A stretch of DNA of 64,000 nucleotides from Rhodobacter sp. SGA-6-6 (GCF_011043545.1 NZ_JAAKGP010000002.1:310001-374000), one strand, 5' to 3'. Counted from the first letter of the stretch, positions 1 through 8,982 are shown. A program made the numbers and translations. Notes: generated from the sequence alone by a model not told the origin.

Positions 1-12
1 GCCCGTTCCTGC

Positions 13-1932
13 TTATTTCAACGCGCCCTTTGCCTTCAGCGCGTCGGCTTTTTCGGGGTTGTACCACCAGAAGGCCAATTCGCCCAGAGCATAGGGCGGC
101 AGCGTCTCGGGGTGCTCGTAGATGTCGAAATAGGCCACGGTATGAATCTTCTTGAAATAGCGCGGCACCACGACGTGCTGCGACCGGAGCACGCGGTCCA
201 GCGCCCGGATCGCGGCGCGCAGCTCCTCGCGCGAGGTCGCGGCCTCTGCCACCTCCAGCAGCCGGTCCACCGCCGGATCGGCATAGCCCATGCGGTTGCG
301 GCTGGAATTGTCCTTTGCCACCGAGGACCAGGCCTGTTTCAGCACGCCGCCCGGTTCCAGCCCGCCGTTCACCACGGTCGTCGGCAGCGCGTCGAAATCG
401 AAATTCGGCGGGCTGGCGCGTTGCTGCAACTGCGGATCGTCGATGATGTCGAAGCTGGCGTCCACGCCCAAAGCGCGCAGGTTTTGGACAAAGGCGTTGC
501 AGACCGGCAAAAGGTCGGTGCGGGAATGGACCATCGCCATGCGCAGGGTTTCGCCCTTGGCATTGCGGCGCATCCCGTCATCGCCCACCGTCCAGCCCGC
601 CTCGTCCAGCAGGGCCGAGGCCTTGCGCAGGTTCCTGCGGTCCAGCGCGTTGTCCTTGGACGACACCGGGGCCATCGGAACTTCGTCGGTCAGGATGCCG
701 GCGGGCAGCAGCCCCTCGTCGACCAGGGGCTGCAGGATCGCCACTTCGTCCGGCCCGGCCACGCCCGTCGCGGCGAGGTCCGAGTTTTCCCAGATCGAAT
801 TGATGCGCGAGAAGATGCCGTAGAACAGCGTCTCGTTCGACCATTCGAAGTTGAACATCAGCCCGATCGCCTCGCGGACCCGCGGGTCCTGGAACTGCTC
901 GCGCCGCAGGTTGAAGATGAAGGCCTGGCCGCCGGCGATATCGCCCGAGGGCAGCTCGGCCTTGATCACGTCGCGTGCCGCGACCGCCGGGAAGCCGTAG
1001 CCCGTCGCCCATTGCTTGGCCGAGCTTTCGTTGCGGAAGGTGTAGACGCCCGCCTTGAACGCCTCCATCGCCGCATTGTCATCGGCAAAGTATTCGATCC
1101 GGATGCGGTCGAAATTGTTCTGCCCGACGTTCAGCGGATGGGTCTCGCCCCAGTAGTCCTCGTCCCGCTTGTAGATGATCTGCTGGCCCGGCCTGTAGCT
1201 TTCCAGCACATAGGGGCCGGTGCCGAGGAAGGGCTCGAAACTCGATTTTTCAAGATCGCGGTTGTTGGCCTCGTAATGCGCCTTCGAGAAAATGACCGTG
1301 CCGCCCGCGTTCACCGGCATGTCGCGGAACGGCGTGCCGGGGGTGAAGGTGAACTTGATCCGGTAGGGGTCCAGCACCTCGACCGACTGGTATTTCCCGT
1401 TCGACACGCTGCGGAATTCGGGAATGCCCTTGTCCCGGAACAGCTCGTAGCTGAACAGCACGTCTTCGGCGGTAAAGGGACTGCCGTCGGAAAAGGTCAC
1501 GTCCTTGCGCAGGTTGAAGATCACCCAGGATCGGTCTTCGGGATATTCCATCGTCTCGCACAGCAGGCAGTAGGCGGCGCTGACATCATCCGCCGTGCCG
1601 GACAGGATGGATTCGTAAAGGATCGACGACAGCGCCCCGGCATTGCCCGCGATCGCATAGGGGTTGAACGAATCGAAGCTGCCGGGCGCCCACTGGCTGA
1701 TCTCGCCGCCTTTCGGCGCGTCGGGGTTGACATAGGGAAGGTGGGTGAAGTCGGCCGGCAGCTTGAGGTCGCCGAAGGTCGAGATGCCGTGCGAGGTGAT
1801 CACCTTCTCCTCGGCCCGCGCGGCGGTGGCCAGCGCAAGCCCGCAGATCATCGCCCCCACCGCAAGGGCCGTGGCGCGAAGCCCCTGCCCTGCCGTCCTC
1901 TCCGCCGCCCGCGTGACTGCCCGTTCTGCCAT
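13..1932 (-). CDS. family 5 extracellular solute-binding protein (YejA-like peptide ABC transporter)
   Basis: A 639-residue protein with a long N-terminal signal region ending at ARAEEK near residue 42, so it should be exported to the periplasm. The body has the SBP_bac_5 fold signature: the NPDAPKGG stretch near the mature N-terminus is characteristic of the YejA branch, which binds oligopeptides or microcin C-like peptides. The usual partners (two permeases and a double ATPase) would lie downstream, off the left edge of the window; this is inference. A purine-rich GGAAGGACGGAAG precedes the chosen ATG. The substrate is not predictable. Confidence 0.88.
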   Translation of the reverse strand: MAERAVTRAAERTAGQGLRATALAVGAMICGLALATAARAEEKVITSHGISTFGDLKLPADFTHLPYVNPDAPKGGEISQWAPGSFDSFNPYAIAGNAGALSSILYESILSGTADDVSAAYCLLCETMEYPEDRSWVIFNLRKDVTFSDGSPFTAEDVLFSYELFRDKGIPEFRSVSNGKYQSVEVLDPYRIKFTFTPGTPFRDMPVNAGGTVIFSKAHYEANNRDLEKSSFEPFLGTGPYVLESYRPGQQIIYKRDEDYWGETHPLNVGQNNFDRIRIEYFADDNAAMEAFKAGVYTFRNESSAKQWATGYGFPAVAARDVIKAELPSGDIAGGQAFIFNLRREQFQDPRVREAIGLMFNFEWSNETLFYGIFSRINSIWENSDLAATGVAGPDEVAILQPLVDEGLLPAGILTDEVPMAPVSSKDNALDRRNLRKASALLDEAGWTVGDDGMRRNAKGETLRMAMVHSRTDLLPVCNAFVQNLRALGVDASFDIIDDPQLQQRASPPNFDFDALPTTVVNGGLEPGGVLKQAWSSVAKDNSSRNRMGYADPAVDRLLEVAEAATSREELRAAIRALDRVLRSQHVVVPRYFKKIHTVAYFDIYEHPETLPPYALGELAFWWYNPEKADALKAKGALK

Positions 1933-2116
1933 TCTTCCGTCCTTCCGTCCCGGTTCCCGCCATTGACCATGCTAAGCCCGGCTTTGCCAAGCGCAAAGGC
2001 CCGGAAATCCCCCCGCGCGAGACTGTGATCGGGGGTCGGGCAGCAACAGTCGGTTGTTCCCCGGCCCGGGCTTTCCGGCGAAGGCCATCGCCCTCGCCAT
2101 ACGATCCCGGCCAAAG

Positions 2117-2146
2117 GAAAAGGGCCGCCCCTTGCGGAGCGGCCCC
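2117..2146 (-). terminator. intrinsic terminator of cycM
   Basis: Read on the minus strand, GGGCCGC and GCGGCCC (arms 2139-2145 and 2122-2128) form a 7-bp GC stem, followed directly by TTTTCC. It lies 24 bases beyond the cycM stop codon and is a textbook Rho-independent terminator. Confidence 0.75.
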
Positions 2147-2169
2147 GGAGATCCGGTGGTCCGGCGCCG

Positions 2170-2706
2170 TCAGTGGGCGGCCAGATAGGCGATCAGGTTG
2201 GCGCGGTCCTCGGGCTTGGGCAGGCCGGCGAAGGCCATCTTGGTGCCCGGGGCATAGCCCTTGGGGCTTTCGAGGAAGGCGAACAGGTTTTCCGGGGTCC
2301 AGGCGTCGGCCGCCATGGCCTTCAGCGCCTCGGAATAGCTGAAGCCCTCGACCGAGGCCTTGGCGCGGTTGACCACGCCGTCCAGATGCGGGCCGGTGCC
2401 GTTGGTGCCGTCCATCTTGTGGCAGGCCTTGCACTTGCCGAAGACCTTCTCGCCCGCGGCGGCATCGCCCGCGGCCAGAAGCGCCGCCACATCCACCGTG
2501 GCCTCTTCGCCGCCCGCGGATTCGCCGGCGGCGCCGGTGTCGATCGAATAGGCCTGGGTCAGCTCGCCCTCTTCGCCGTGGCCGCCGCCATGGCCGCCTC
2601 CGCCCATCGCATAAAGCTCGGTGGCCACCCAGTTGCCCAGCAGAAACACCAGCAGCGCGCCACAGACGCCCGCCACCGCCTTGGTCATCGTCATCGTGTC
2701 GAACAT
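2170..2706 (-). CDS. cycM: membrane-anchored cytochrome c (CycM / c552 type)
   Basis: 178 residues. An uncleaved N-terminal transmembrane anchor (about residues 9-30) is followed by a Gly/His/Glu-rich linker and one class I cytochrome c domain. The haem attachment motif CKACH is at residues 92-96 and the likely axial Met is in GTKMAFAG (Met157). Length, anchor and the MFDTMT start match the CycM/c552 family of Paracoccus and Rhodobacter, which carries electrons from the bc1 complex to cytochrome oxidase at the periplasmic face. The frame stays open further upstream, but ATG 2706 gives the conserved N-terminus. It is transcribed divergently from pheA. Confidence 0.93.
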   Translation of the reverse strand: MFDTMTMTKAVAGVCGALLVFLLGNWVATELYAMGGGGHGGGHGEEGELTQAYSIDTGAAGESAGGEEATVDVAALLAAGDAAAGEKVFGKCKACHKMDGTNGTGPHLDGVVNRAKASVEGFSYSEALKAMAADAWTPENLFAFLESPKGYAPGTKMAFAGLPKPEDRANLIAYLAAH

Positions 2707-2830
2707 GTCGCGCGCATCCCTTGGTCGTCGGTTGGGCCGGTTTCTAACCGCTTCCCCCGGGGGGACGCAAGGTGTAGGAGCGCGACCGATTGCCCCTTTT
2801 CGGGGGAAGTGTCGCCGAAGGAGCCCGGAC

Positions 2831-3661
2831 ATGGCAGGACGCATCGCATTCCAGGGGGAGCTGGGGGCCTATTCCCACCAGGCCTGCGCCCAGGCCCGCC
2901 CGGATTTCGAGCCGGTGCCCTGCCAGACCTTCGAGGACGTGGTGGAGATGACCCGCGCGGGCGACGTCGACCTCGGTATGCTGGCGGTGGAGAATTCCAC
3001 CTACGGCCGGGTGGCCGACGTGCATTCGCTGCTGCCCAAGGCCGGACTGCACATCGTGGACGAGGCCTTCGTGCGGGTCCATGTCAACCTCCTGGGAGTG
3101 AAGGGCGCCCGGCTGGAGCAGGTGCGCGAGGCGCATGGCCATGTGGTGATCCTGCCGCAATGCGCGGGCTTCCTGAAAACCCACGGCATCAAGGGCGTGG
3201 TCAGCAGCGACAACGCCCGCGCCGCCCGTGAGGTGGCCGGGGCGGGCGACCCGTCCCGCGCCGCGCTGGCCAGCGAGCTGGCGGCGCGGATCTACGGGCT
3301 GGAGGTGCTGGTGCCGCAGATCGAGGACCAGAAGAACAACACCACCCGCTTCCTGGTGATGTCGCGCGAGGCCGATCCCAGCCGCCGCGCCGAGCACATG
3401 ATCACCACCTTCACCTTCCGGGTGCGCAACATCCCGGCCGCGCTCTACAAGGCGCTCGGCGGCTTCGCCACCAACGGGGTGAACATGACCAAGCTGGAAA
3501 GCTACATGGTCGGCGGCAGCTTCACAGCGACCGAGTTCTACGCCGACATCGAGGGCCACCCCGAGGACCCGCCCGTCGCCCGCGCGCTGGAGGAACTGGG
3601 CTTCTTCACCACCCATGTGACGCTGCTCGGGGTCTATCCGGCCGACCGCCGGCGCGGGTGA
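2831..3661 (+). CDS. pheA: prephenate dehydratase
   Basis: 276 residues. It converts prephenate to phenylpyruvate in phenylalanine biosynthesis. The N-terminal half is the PDT domain, starting [14 protein letters not shown] and containing the catalytic NNTTRFLV motif. The C-terminal ACT domain (from about residue 195) contains [12 protein letters not shown], matching the Phe-binding feedback region (ESRP in other members). It is monofunctional, with no chorismate mutase domain, as is usual in alphaproteobacteria. ATG 2831 follows GAAGGAGCC; an upstream in-frame extension lacks family similarity. The shared gap with cycM is 124 bp. Confidence 0.95.
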   Translation: MAGRIAFQGELGAYSHQACAQARPDFEPVPCQTFEDVVEMTRAGDVDLGMLAVENSTYGRVADVHSLLPKAGLHIVDEAFVRVHVNLLGVKGARLEQVREAHGHVVILPQCAGFLKTHGIKGVVSSDNARAAREVAGAGDPSRAALASELAARIYGLEVLVPQIEDQKNNTTRFLVMSREADPSRRAEHMITTFTFRVRNIPAALYKALGGFATNGVNMTKLESYMVGGSFTATEFYADIEGHPEDPPVARALEELGFFTTHVTLLGVYPADRRRG

Positions 3662-3703
3662 GAGGGCGGGGCGATCCCCGCCTTAAGAGCCGTGCGGCCG
3701 TGG

Positions 3704-3940
3704 GGCGGGGTTCACCCCGCCTCCCCCGGGCGGGAGAAGGCGAGGCACTGCCTCGCCCCCGCCCGTGCGGGACATATCACCCAGAAACACTGGCAGCCCT
3801 GAACCCCGAGAGGCCAGCGCCTGACCCGGCGGGCGAGAAGCGCCCGCCGAGGGCGGGGCGGGCGCTGGCCGGGCCTTGAGGGCCCGGCCGGGACAAGGGG
3901 AAGCGTTGCATGATGGCGAAGGCACACGCCTTCGCCAAGG
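3704..3940 (+). repeat. dispersed intergenic repeat family A, copy 1
   Basis: This fills most of the 366-bp gap between the convergent pheA and SRPBCC genes. In order it has the palindrome GGCGGGGTTCACCCCGCC (3704-3721), hairpin GGCGAGGC/GCCTCGCC (3739-3757), an outer stem GGCCAGCGCC...GGCGCTGGCC enclosing GGCGGGCG/CGCCCGCC, then GGCCGGGCC/GGCCCGGCC, and a terminal hairpin GGCGAAGGC/GCCTTCGCC (3915-3936). The same order is seen at 7802, 48096 and 52758. No convincing coding frame is present. Confidence 0.85.
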
Positions 3941-4027
3941 AAACAACGGAGGGGGGAGCGGGTGACGGAGTGCGCCCGGGCCGATAGACCCCGCCTGCGC
4001 GGAAATGACAGGATCGCAGCGCCGCCG

Positions 4028-4501
4028 CTACGCCCGCGCCGCCCCCCGCGCCTGTTCCTCGATCATGTTGGCCAGCTGGCCGCTGGCCACATCCAGCTTG
4101 CGCTGCACCCGGCCCTTGGCCAGCCGCGCCGACTGCACCAGCAGCCGCGCCGCCAGCGTCTTCGGCTTCACCTCCGACACCACCGTCATCCGCGTCCGGC
4201 GCGGCGACAGCGAGACCAGCTCGACCTGCGCGGTGCCCGCCAGCGAGGGGCTGTCGAAGGCCCAGGCGAGATGCGCCCCCGGCTCGGCATCGGCGAAGCG
4301 CACCTGCACCGTGCGCGGGCGGCCGCGGAAGGCGAAGCGGATGCGCCAGGCCATGCCGACGCCCGGGCTGCGCAGGCGGTCGGTCCGCTCCACCTCGGCC
4401 CCGCGGCGCATCGCCATCCGCTCGAAATGGTCGAAATCGGTCAGCTGCGCATAGACGAAATCCAGCGGCGCCTCGATGTCCTGTCGGGTGGTCAGCTTCA
4501 T
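4028..4501 (-). CDS. SRPBCC-family (START-like) protein
   Basis: 157 residues, soluble, no signal peptide. The opening MKLTTRQDIEAPLDFVYAQL and the alternating strand pattern through SLSPRRTRMTVVSEVKPKTL fit the SRPBCC/polyketide-cyclase helix-grip fold, which binds hydrophobic ligands in a deep cavity. The ligand and role are unknown. It lies 39 bp downstream of nudC on the same strand and may be co-transcribed. The C-terminal helix is Arg-rich (EEQARGAARA). Confidence 0.8.
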   Translation of the reverse strand: MKLTTRQDIEAPLDFVYAQLTDFDHFERMAMRRGAEVERTDRLRSPGVGMAWRIRFAFRGRPRTVQVRFADAEPGAHLAWAFDSPSLAGTAQVELVSLSPRRTRMTVVSEVKPKTLAARLLVQSARLAKGRVQRKLDVASGQLANMIEEQARGAARA

Positions 4502-4540
4502 CTCTTCTCCGGCCCCTCGCCCGTTTCCGTCAATGTCGTC

Positions 4541-5491
4541 TCAATCGAGACGATCGGCAAGCCATGCGTTCAGGATAAATTGCGCGATGCTGCCGCGCCG
4601 CGCGGGGCTGATCTGGGGCAAGCCGCCGGCGAAGGCAAGCGCCAGGTCCTCGCGCGACAGCCACAGCGCATCCTCCAGCTCCACCGGGTCCAGCGTGATG
4701 CGGTCGTCCAGCGCCTCGGCCCGGCAGCCGATCATCAGGCTGGCCGGGAAGGGCCAAGGCTGGCAGGAAAGGTAGGAGACCGCGCCGAGAGGAATGCCCG
4801 TCTCCTCCAGCACCTCGCGGCGACAGGCGGCCTCGATGGTCTCGCCCGGCTCCATGAAGCCGGCCAGCAGCGAATACATCCCCTCGGGCCAGCCGGGGCT
4901 GCGGCCCAGCAGCACCCGGTTGCCGCGGGTGACCAGGACGATGATCACCGGATCGGTGCGCGGGAAATGCGGCGCGGCGCAGGCGGGGCAGGTCCTTTGC
5001 CAGCCGCCCGTCGCCATGGCGCTGCGCGTCCCGCAGGCGGCGCAGAAGCCATGGCTCCGGTGCCATTCGATCAGCGCCTTGCCCATGATCGCCAGTTCCG
5101 CCTGCCGCGGCGAAAGCCCGGCCATGATGCCGCGCAGGTCGGCGAAGCCCTGGTTGGGCGGCAGGGCGGGATGCGGCTGGCGGCCGGAGTCGAAGGGGCC
5201 TCCAATAGGCAGCGCCTCCGGCAGGCTGGCCGAGACATCGACGGCGAAGCGGAAGTGCCCCTCGTCCTCGCCCAGCAGAACCGGCTCGGCCGCATCGGCG
5301 ACCAGCGGGTGGGAGGAGGGCAGCCAGGCCGGGGCGGCCACCTCCTCGCCCGAGACCAGCGGGCGGCCGCGCCAGTAGGGCAGCACCAGCGCCCGCGCCC
5401 AGGCCGCGGCCAGCGACTGCGGATCGCCGCGCAGCTGCTGCCTGCGGTCCAGCCCCGAGCCGCCGAATGTCACCTGTTCCGCCTGCTGCAT
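4541..5491 (-). CDS. nudC: NAD(+) diphosphatase / NADH pyrophosphatase
   Basis: 316 residues. It hydrolyses NADH or NAD to NMN(H) and AMP; the family also removes NAD caps from RNA. It has the NudC layout: a variable N-terminal domain, a zinc ribbon with two CxxC pairs (CAACG and CPACA), then a Nudix box (GFMEPGETIEAAC followed by REVLEETGI). The SQPWPFP signature that defines NADH pyrophosphatases is present as SCQPWPFPASLM. The ATG at 5491 yields a standard-length product. An AT-rich palindrome lies in the upstream region shared with the divergent phosphoesterase gene. Confidence 0.94.
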   Translation of the reverse strand: MQQAEQVTFGGSGLDRRQQLRGDPQSLAAAWARALVLPYWRGRPLVSGEEVAAPAWLPSSHPLVADAAEPVLLGEDEGHFRFAVDVSASLPEALPIGGPFDSGRQPHPALPPNQGFADLRGIMAGLSPRQAELAIMGKALIEWHRSHGFCAACGTRSAMATGGWQRTCPACAAPHFPRTDPVIIVLVTRGNRVLLGRSPGWPEGMYSLLAGFMEPGETIEAACRREVLEETGIPLGAVSYLSCQPWPFPASLMIGCRAEALDDRITLDPVELEDALWLSREDLALAFAGGLPQISPARRGSIAQFILNAWLADRLD

Positions 5492-5645
5492 CGCCCGCTT
5501 CCCCTGCCCCGCCCGGCAGGCTGTAGCACCCCGGCCACAGCCCCTTTGGCGCGCAAGTCATGCCATGCCGCGCGAAGAGGCGCAAATGGCCCGGTGCCGG
5601 CGCAGGAACAGGGCCTCCGCCCCACATCATCGAACAATTATGCGT

Positions 5646-5657
5646 TGAAATATTTCA
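5646..5657. promoter_or_regulatory. AT-rich palindrome between nudC and the phosphoesterase gene
   Basis: TGAAATATTTCA is a perfect 12-bp palindrome in an AT-rich patch (about 5630-5675) within the 291-bp divergent gap. It could be an operator for either gene; no regulator can be assigned. The rest of the gap holds no recognisable gene. Confidence 0.3.
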
Positions 5658-5782
5658 CTGACATTCAAACTTTGCTTGTCCCGCCCGCCTTCTTCATGAC
5701 ACGATCCGAAGCGTGATTTCCTCTCACCGGGTCAGCGTCACGTGCTGCGTCAAGCCTTGGGTCCGAAAGAACTTTTCCGGGG

Positions 5783-7771
5783 GTGCAGGTGAGACCTGCG
5801 CGCCATGGCGCCACCCTCCTGAAACTGGCCGCGGGCCTGGCGGAGCGCGAGCCCGAACCCCTGACGCAGCCTGCGGAAACGGCCCCCCTGCCGGAACCGG
5901 CAGCCGACCGGCAGGACGAGGTTCTGCTGCGGGTGCTGGCCACCACCGACCTGCACGCCAACATCCTGTCCTACGACTATGCCGCCAACCGCCCGCTGCA
6001 CGGGCAGGGGCTGGCGCAGATGGCCGGCCTGATCGCCGCGGCCCGGGCCGGGGCGCCGGGGGCGCTCTTGCTGGACAACGGCGATTTCCTGCAGGGCTCG
6101 GCGCTGGCCGACCTGGCCGCGCAGGGCGGCCGCCGCCGTGTCCATCCGGTGATCGGCGCGATGAACGCGCTGGCCTATGACGCGGCGACGCTGGGCAACC
6201 ACGAATTCAACTACGGGCTGCCGGTGCTGGACCGGGCGCTGGCGGAGGCGCGCTTCCCGGTGGTCTCGGCCAATGTCCTGCGCCGCCGCGGCGAAGGCGG
6301 GCCGCTGGAGGACGACACCCTGGCCCCGCCCTATGCGATCCTCGACCGGGTGCTGGCCGACGGCAGCGGCCGGCCGCATCGGCTGCGCATCGGCATCCTC
6401 GGCCTGACCCCGCCCGAGATCCTGCGGTGGGACCAGGCCCATCTCTCCGGCCGCCTCGACGCCCGGCCGATGGTCGAGGCCGCCCGCGCCCGGCTGCCCG
6501 AGCTGCGGCGGGCCGGGGCCGACCTGGTGATCTGCCTCGCCCATACCGGGCTGGCCGGACCCGGCGGCCGCGAGGGCATCGGCATCGAACTGGCCGAACT
6601 GCCGGGGATCGACGCGCTGGTGCTCGGCCACAGCCATCTGGTTTTTCCCCACCGCGGGCTGCACCCGGATGCCCGCGTCGACGCCGCCGCCGGCCGGGTG
6701 GCGGGCAAGCCGGTGGTGCAGCCGGGGCATTCCGGCTCGCACCTCGGCATCATGGACCTGCGGCTGCGCCGCGGGGCCGGCAGCTGGACCGTCGCCGGGG
6801 CCGAGGTGCGGGCGGAAAGCGTGTCCGAAGTGGCGGCGGGCCTGCCGGCGGCGGCGATCCGCCGCCATGCCGAGGAGCTGCGCCGGGCCGTCGGTCCCGA
6901 CCACCGCGCCGCGCTGGCCTGGACCCGGCGGGAACTGGGACGGACCGAAGTGGCGCTCTCCACCGCCTTCGCCCAGGTGGCGGATGTGGCGGCGCTGCGG
7001 CTGCTGGGACTGGCGAAGATCGACCATGCCCGCCGGGCGCTGGCCGGGACGGCATGGGAGGGGCTGCCGGTGCTGGCCACCGCCACCCCCTACCGCGCCG
7101 GCGGCCGCGGCGGGCCGCTGAACTACACCCGCATCGCGCCGGGGCCGCTGTCGGTGCGCCATGTCTTCGACCTCTATCCCTTTCCCAACACCGTGGTGGG
7201 CGTGCTGGTCACCGGCGCGGAGCTGGCCGAGGAGCTGGAACGCGCCGCCGCGCTTTATGCGCAGGTGGTGCCGGGGCGGGCGGAGCAGCGGCTGATCGAC
7301 CCGGCCTTCCCCGCCCATGCCTTCACCACCGTGATCGGCATCAGCTACCGGATCGATCCCAGCCTTCCTGCCCGCTACGACCCGCGCGGCGCACTGGTCC
7401 GGCCGCAGGCGCGGCGGGTGCTGGAGCTGCGGCGGGGCGGCGTGCCAGTGCGGCCCGACGACCGCTTCGTGCTGGTCACCAACAGCTTCCGCGCCAGCGG
7501 CGCGCTCGGCGGCGGGCCGTTCGAGGTGGTGCTGGACCGGCACGAGCTGTGCACCGCCATCCTGCGCGACCACATCCTGCGGCAGGGCCGGATCGGCCCC
7601 GACACGCTGGCGCCGGCCGAGGGCTGGTCGCTGCGCCCGCTGCCCGGCACCAGCGTGGTTTACGACTCCGGGCCGGAGGCGATGGAGCACCGCTCCGAGG
7701 CCGCGCACCTGCGCCCCGAGGGGGCGGGGCTGACGGCGGAGGGCTTCCAGCGGCTGCGGCTGTATCTGTAG
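5783..7771 (+). CDS. 5'-nucleotidase / 2',3'-cyclic phosphodiesterase family protein
   Basis: 662 residues. The N-terminal calcineurin-like metallophosphatase domain (about 45-330) shows the metal-binding motifs TTDLHA, NGDFLQG, LGNHEFNYG and GHSHLVFP. The C-terminal 5'-nucleotidase domain (about 370-590) contains a substrate-loop motif LVTNSFRASG. This architecture is CpdB-like, releasing nucleosides and phosphate from cyclic or mono-nucleotides. The GTG at 5783 is the only plausible start: the frame is closed by TGA at 5714-5716. Unusually, no signal peptide or Tat motif is visible, whereas CpdB is normally periplasmic. It could be cytoplasmic, or the N-terminus may have been lost. Confidence 0.85.
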   Translation: MQVRPARHGATLLKLAAGLAEREPEPLTQPAETAPLPEPAADRQDEVLLRVLATTDLHANILSYDYAANRPLHGQGLAQMAGLIAAARAGAPGALLLDNGDFLQGSALADLAAQGGRRRVHPVIGAMNALAYDAATLGNHEFNYGLPVLDRALAEARFPVVSANVLRRRGEGGPLEDDTLAPPYAILDRVLADGSGRPHRLRIGILGLTPPEILRWDQAHLSGRLDARPMVEAARARLPELRRAGADLVICLAHTGLAGPGGREGIGIELAELPGIDALVLGHSHLVFPHRGLHPDARVDAAAGRVAGKPVVQPGHSGSHLGIMDLRLRRGAGSWTVAGAEVRAESVSEVAAGLPAAAIRRHAEELRRAVGPDHRAALAWTRRELGRTEVALSTAFAQVADVAALRLLGLAKIDHARRALAGTAWEGLPVLATATPYRAGGRGGPLNYTRIAPGPLSVRHVFDLYPFPNTVVGVLVTGAELAEELERAAALYAQVVPGRAEQRLIDPAFPAHAFTTVIGISYRIDPSLPARYDPRGALVRPQARRVLELRRGGVPVRPDDRFVLVTNSFRASGALGGGPFEVVLDRHELCTAILRDHILRQGRIGPDTLAPAEGWSLRPLPGTSVVYDSGPEAMEHRSEAAHLRPEGAGLTAEGFQRLRLYL

Positions 7772-7801
7772 GCGGGACGGCGCCCTGATCGGGCGGGATC
7801 A

Positions 7802-8038
7802 GGCGAGGCGCTGCCTCGCCCCCGCCCGTGCGGGACGGTTCACCCGGAGACGGTGGCAGCACGAGACCCCGAGAGGCCAGCGCCCGCCCGGGCGGGCGAG
7901 AAGCGCCCGCCGAGGGGCGGGCGGGCGCTGGCCGGGCCATTGAGGCCCGGCCGGACAAGGGGAAGCGTTGCGCTGTGGCGAAGGCACACGCCTTCGCCAA
8001 GGAAGCAAAAAGGGGCGGCGGGGTGAACCCCGCCCTAC
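7802..8038 (+). repeat. dispersed intergenic repeat family A, copy 2
   Basis: Occupies the 398-bp gap between the phosphoesterase and HAD genes. It runs in the same orientation as copy 1: GGCGAGGC/GCCTCGCC hairpin, nested GGCCAGCGCCCG...GGCGCTGGCC stem, GGCCCGGCC hairpin, and GGCGAAGGC/GCCTTCGCC hairpin. The palindrome GGCGGGGTGAACCCCGCC is at its right end (8017-8034), whereas copy 1 has it at the left. A partial second tail (ACGCGCCTTCGCCAAGG) follows at about 8053-8069. The remaining bases to 8169 show no feature. Confidence 0.85.
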
Positions 8039-8169
8039 ATCATCGGCCGAACGCACGCGCCTTCGCCAAGGGCAAGGCGGGATCGGATGTCCCGCCCCCC
8101 TTCCCCCCGCCGCCCCTCCATGGCAAGGAAGGACCCGACCCCATTTCCCCCGGCCGGATACCCCCTCGC

Positions 8170-8796
8170 ATGTATGACGCGCTTTTCTTCGACCTCGACG
8201 GCACACTGGTGGACACCGAATCCATCGCCATCGCCACCGGCATCGCCGCCTTCGCCGCCCATGGCCATCCGGTGGACGAGCCCTTCATGCATGGGCTGAT
8301 TGGCAAGGACGAACCCACCACCGCCGCCATCCTCCGCGCCGCCCTGCCGCAGGCAAACCTCGACGCGGTGAACCGCGACTGGCGCGCCAGCTTCGACGCC
8401 CGGGTGGAAGAGGGCCTGCCGCTGAAGCCCGGCGCGATGGAGCTGCTGGCCGGGCCGGAACTGCCGCGGGTCCTCGTCACCTCCACCGGCCATCACTGGG
8501 CGCACCGCAAGCTGCGGATCGCCGGGATCGCGCAGTCCTTCGCCCATGTCGTCACCCTGAACGACGTGGAGGCGCCGAAGCCCGCCCCGGCCCCCTATCT
8601 GCTGGCCGCGCGCCTCCTGGGGGTGGAGCCCGCCCGCTGCCTGGTGTTCGAGGACAGCGAGACCGGCGCCGAGGCCGCCTTCCGCGCCGGCTGCGTGGTG
8701 GTGCAGGTGCCGGACATCGCCCCGTCGCAGGGCCGGTGGGCGCATCATCTGGCGCCCGACCTGCTGACCGGCGCCCGCATGGCCGGGCTGATCTGA
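8170..8796 (+). CDS. HAD-superfamily hydrolase (phosphoglycolate phosphatase-like)
   Basis: 208 residues. It starts MYDALFFDLDGTLVDTES, giving HAD motif I (DLDGT), with a helical cap domain after it. Motif II is VTSTGH, motif III Lys is in EAPKPAP and motif IV is VFEDSETGAEAA. This is subfamily IA, as in phosphoglycolate phosphatase and beta-phosphoglucomutase. The substrate is unknown. The ATG at 8170 sits at motif I; longer in-frame starts run into repeat family A. Confidence 0.88.
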   Translation: MYDALFFDLDGTLVDTESIAIATGIAAFAAHGHPVDEPFMHGLIGKDEPTTAAILRAALPQANLDAVNRDWRASFDARVEEGLPLKPGAMELLAGPELPRVLVTSTGHHWAHRKLRIAGIAQSFAHVVTLNDVEAPKPAPAPYLLAARLLGVEPARCLVFEDSETGAEAAFRAGCVVVQVPDIAPSQGRWAHHLAPDLLTGARMAGLI

Positions 8797-8801
8797 CGGC
8801 C

Positions 8802-8822
8802 CCGATTTTCGCCGAAAATCGG
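8802..8822. repeat. short palindromic repeat family C, single unit
   Basis: Perfect inverted repeat with 10-bp arms CCGATTTTCG and CGAAAATCGG separated by one base, 5 bases after the HAD stop codon. Same design as units at 22631, 22654, 40337, 40362, 57112 and 57137. It may end transcription or be a REP-like element. Confidence 0.7.
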
Positions 8823-8883
8823 CCCCCGCTCCGCCGCCCGTCCTTGCGCTTGCGAATCCGACGCCCGCCCCCTATATCCGGCG

Positions 8884-8982
8884 GCGAGAGGTTGGCGCGG
8901 GCGAGCGCCTCGCCAACCCGGTCAGGTCCGGAAGGAAGCAGCCGTAACGAGCCCCGCTTGGGTCGTTGTCCAGCCTCTCACC
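8884..8982 (+). ncRNA. ffs: bacterial signal recognition particle RNA (4.5S RNA)
   Basis: The universally conserved SRP core is present: GGTCAGGTCCGGAAGG, AGCAGCCGTAACGAG and GGGTCGTTGTCCAGCC. The flanks GCGAGAGGTTGG and CCAGCCTCTC pair to close the long hairpin. With protein Ffh this RNA targets membrane and exported proteins co-translationally. End points are set by the closing stem and may be off by a few bases. Confidence 0.96.

Noticed and set aside
112-2028. Long plus-strand open frame opposite the solute-binding protein gene
   Set aside because: Antisense shadow of a clearly coding frame; low-complexity Arg/His-rich translation and no family features. High GC makes such frames common.
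2050-2100. Possible degenerate family A fragment (GGCGAAGGCCATCGCCCTCGCC-like hairpin) before cycM terminator
   Set aside because: Only one hairpin resembles the family tail; the other diagnostic stems are absent.
3680-3946. Small open frames inside repeat family A copies
   Set aside because: Frames occur on both strands of the hairpin-rich repeat and are interrupted or shifted differently in each copy.
5660-5710. CTGACAT and an antisense GTGTCAT as Pho-box halves before the phosphoesterase gene
   Set aside because: Each is a single mismatched half-site without an in-phase partner at 11 or 22 bp.
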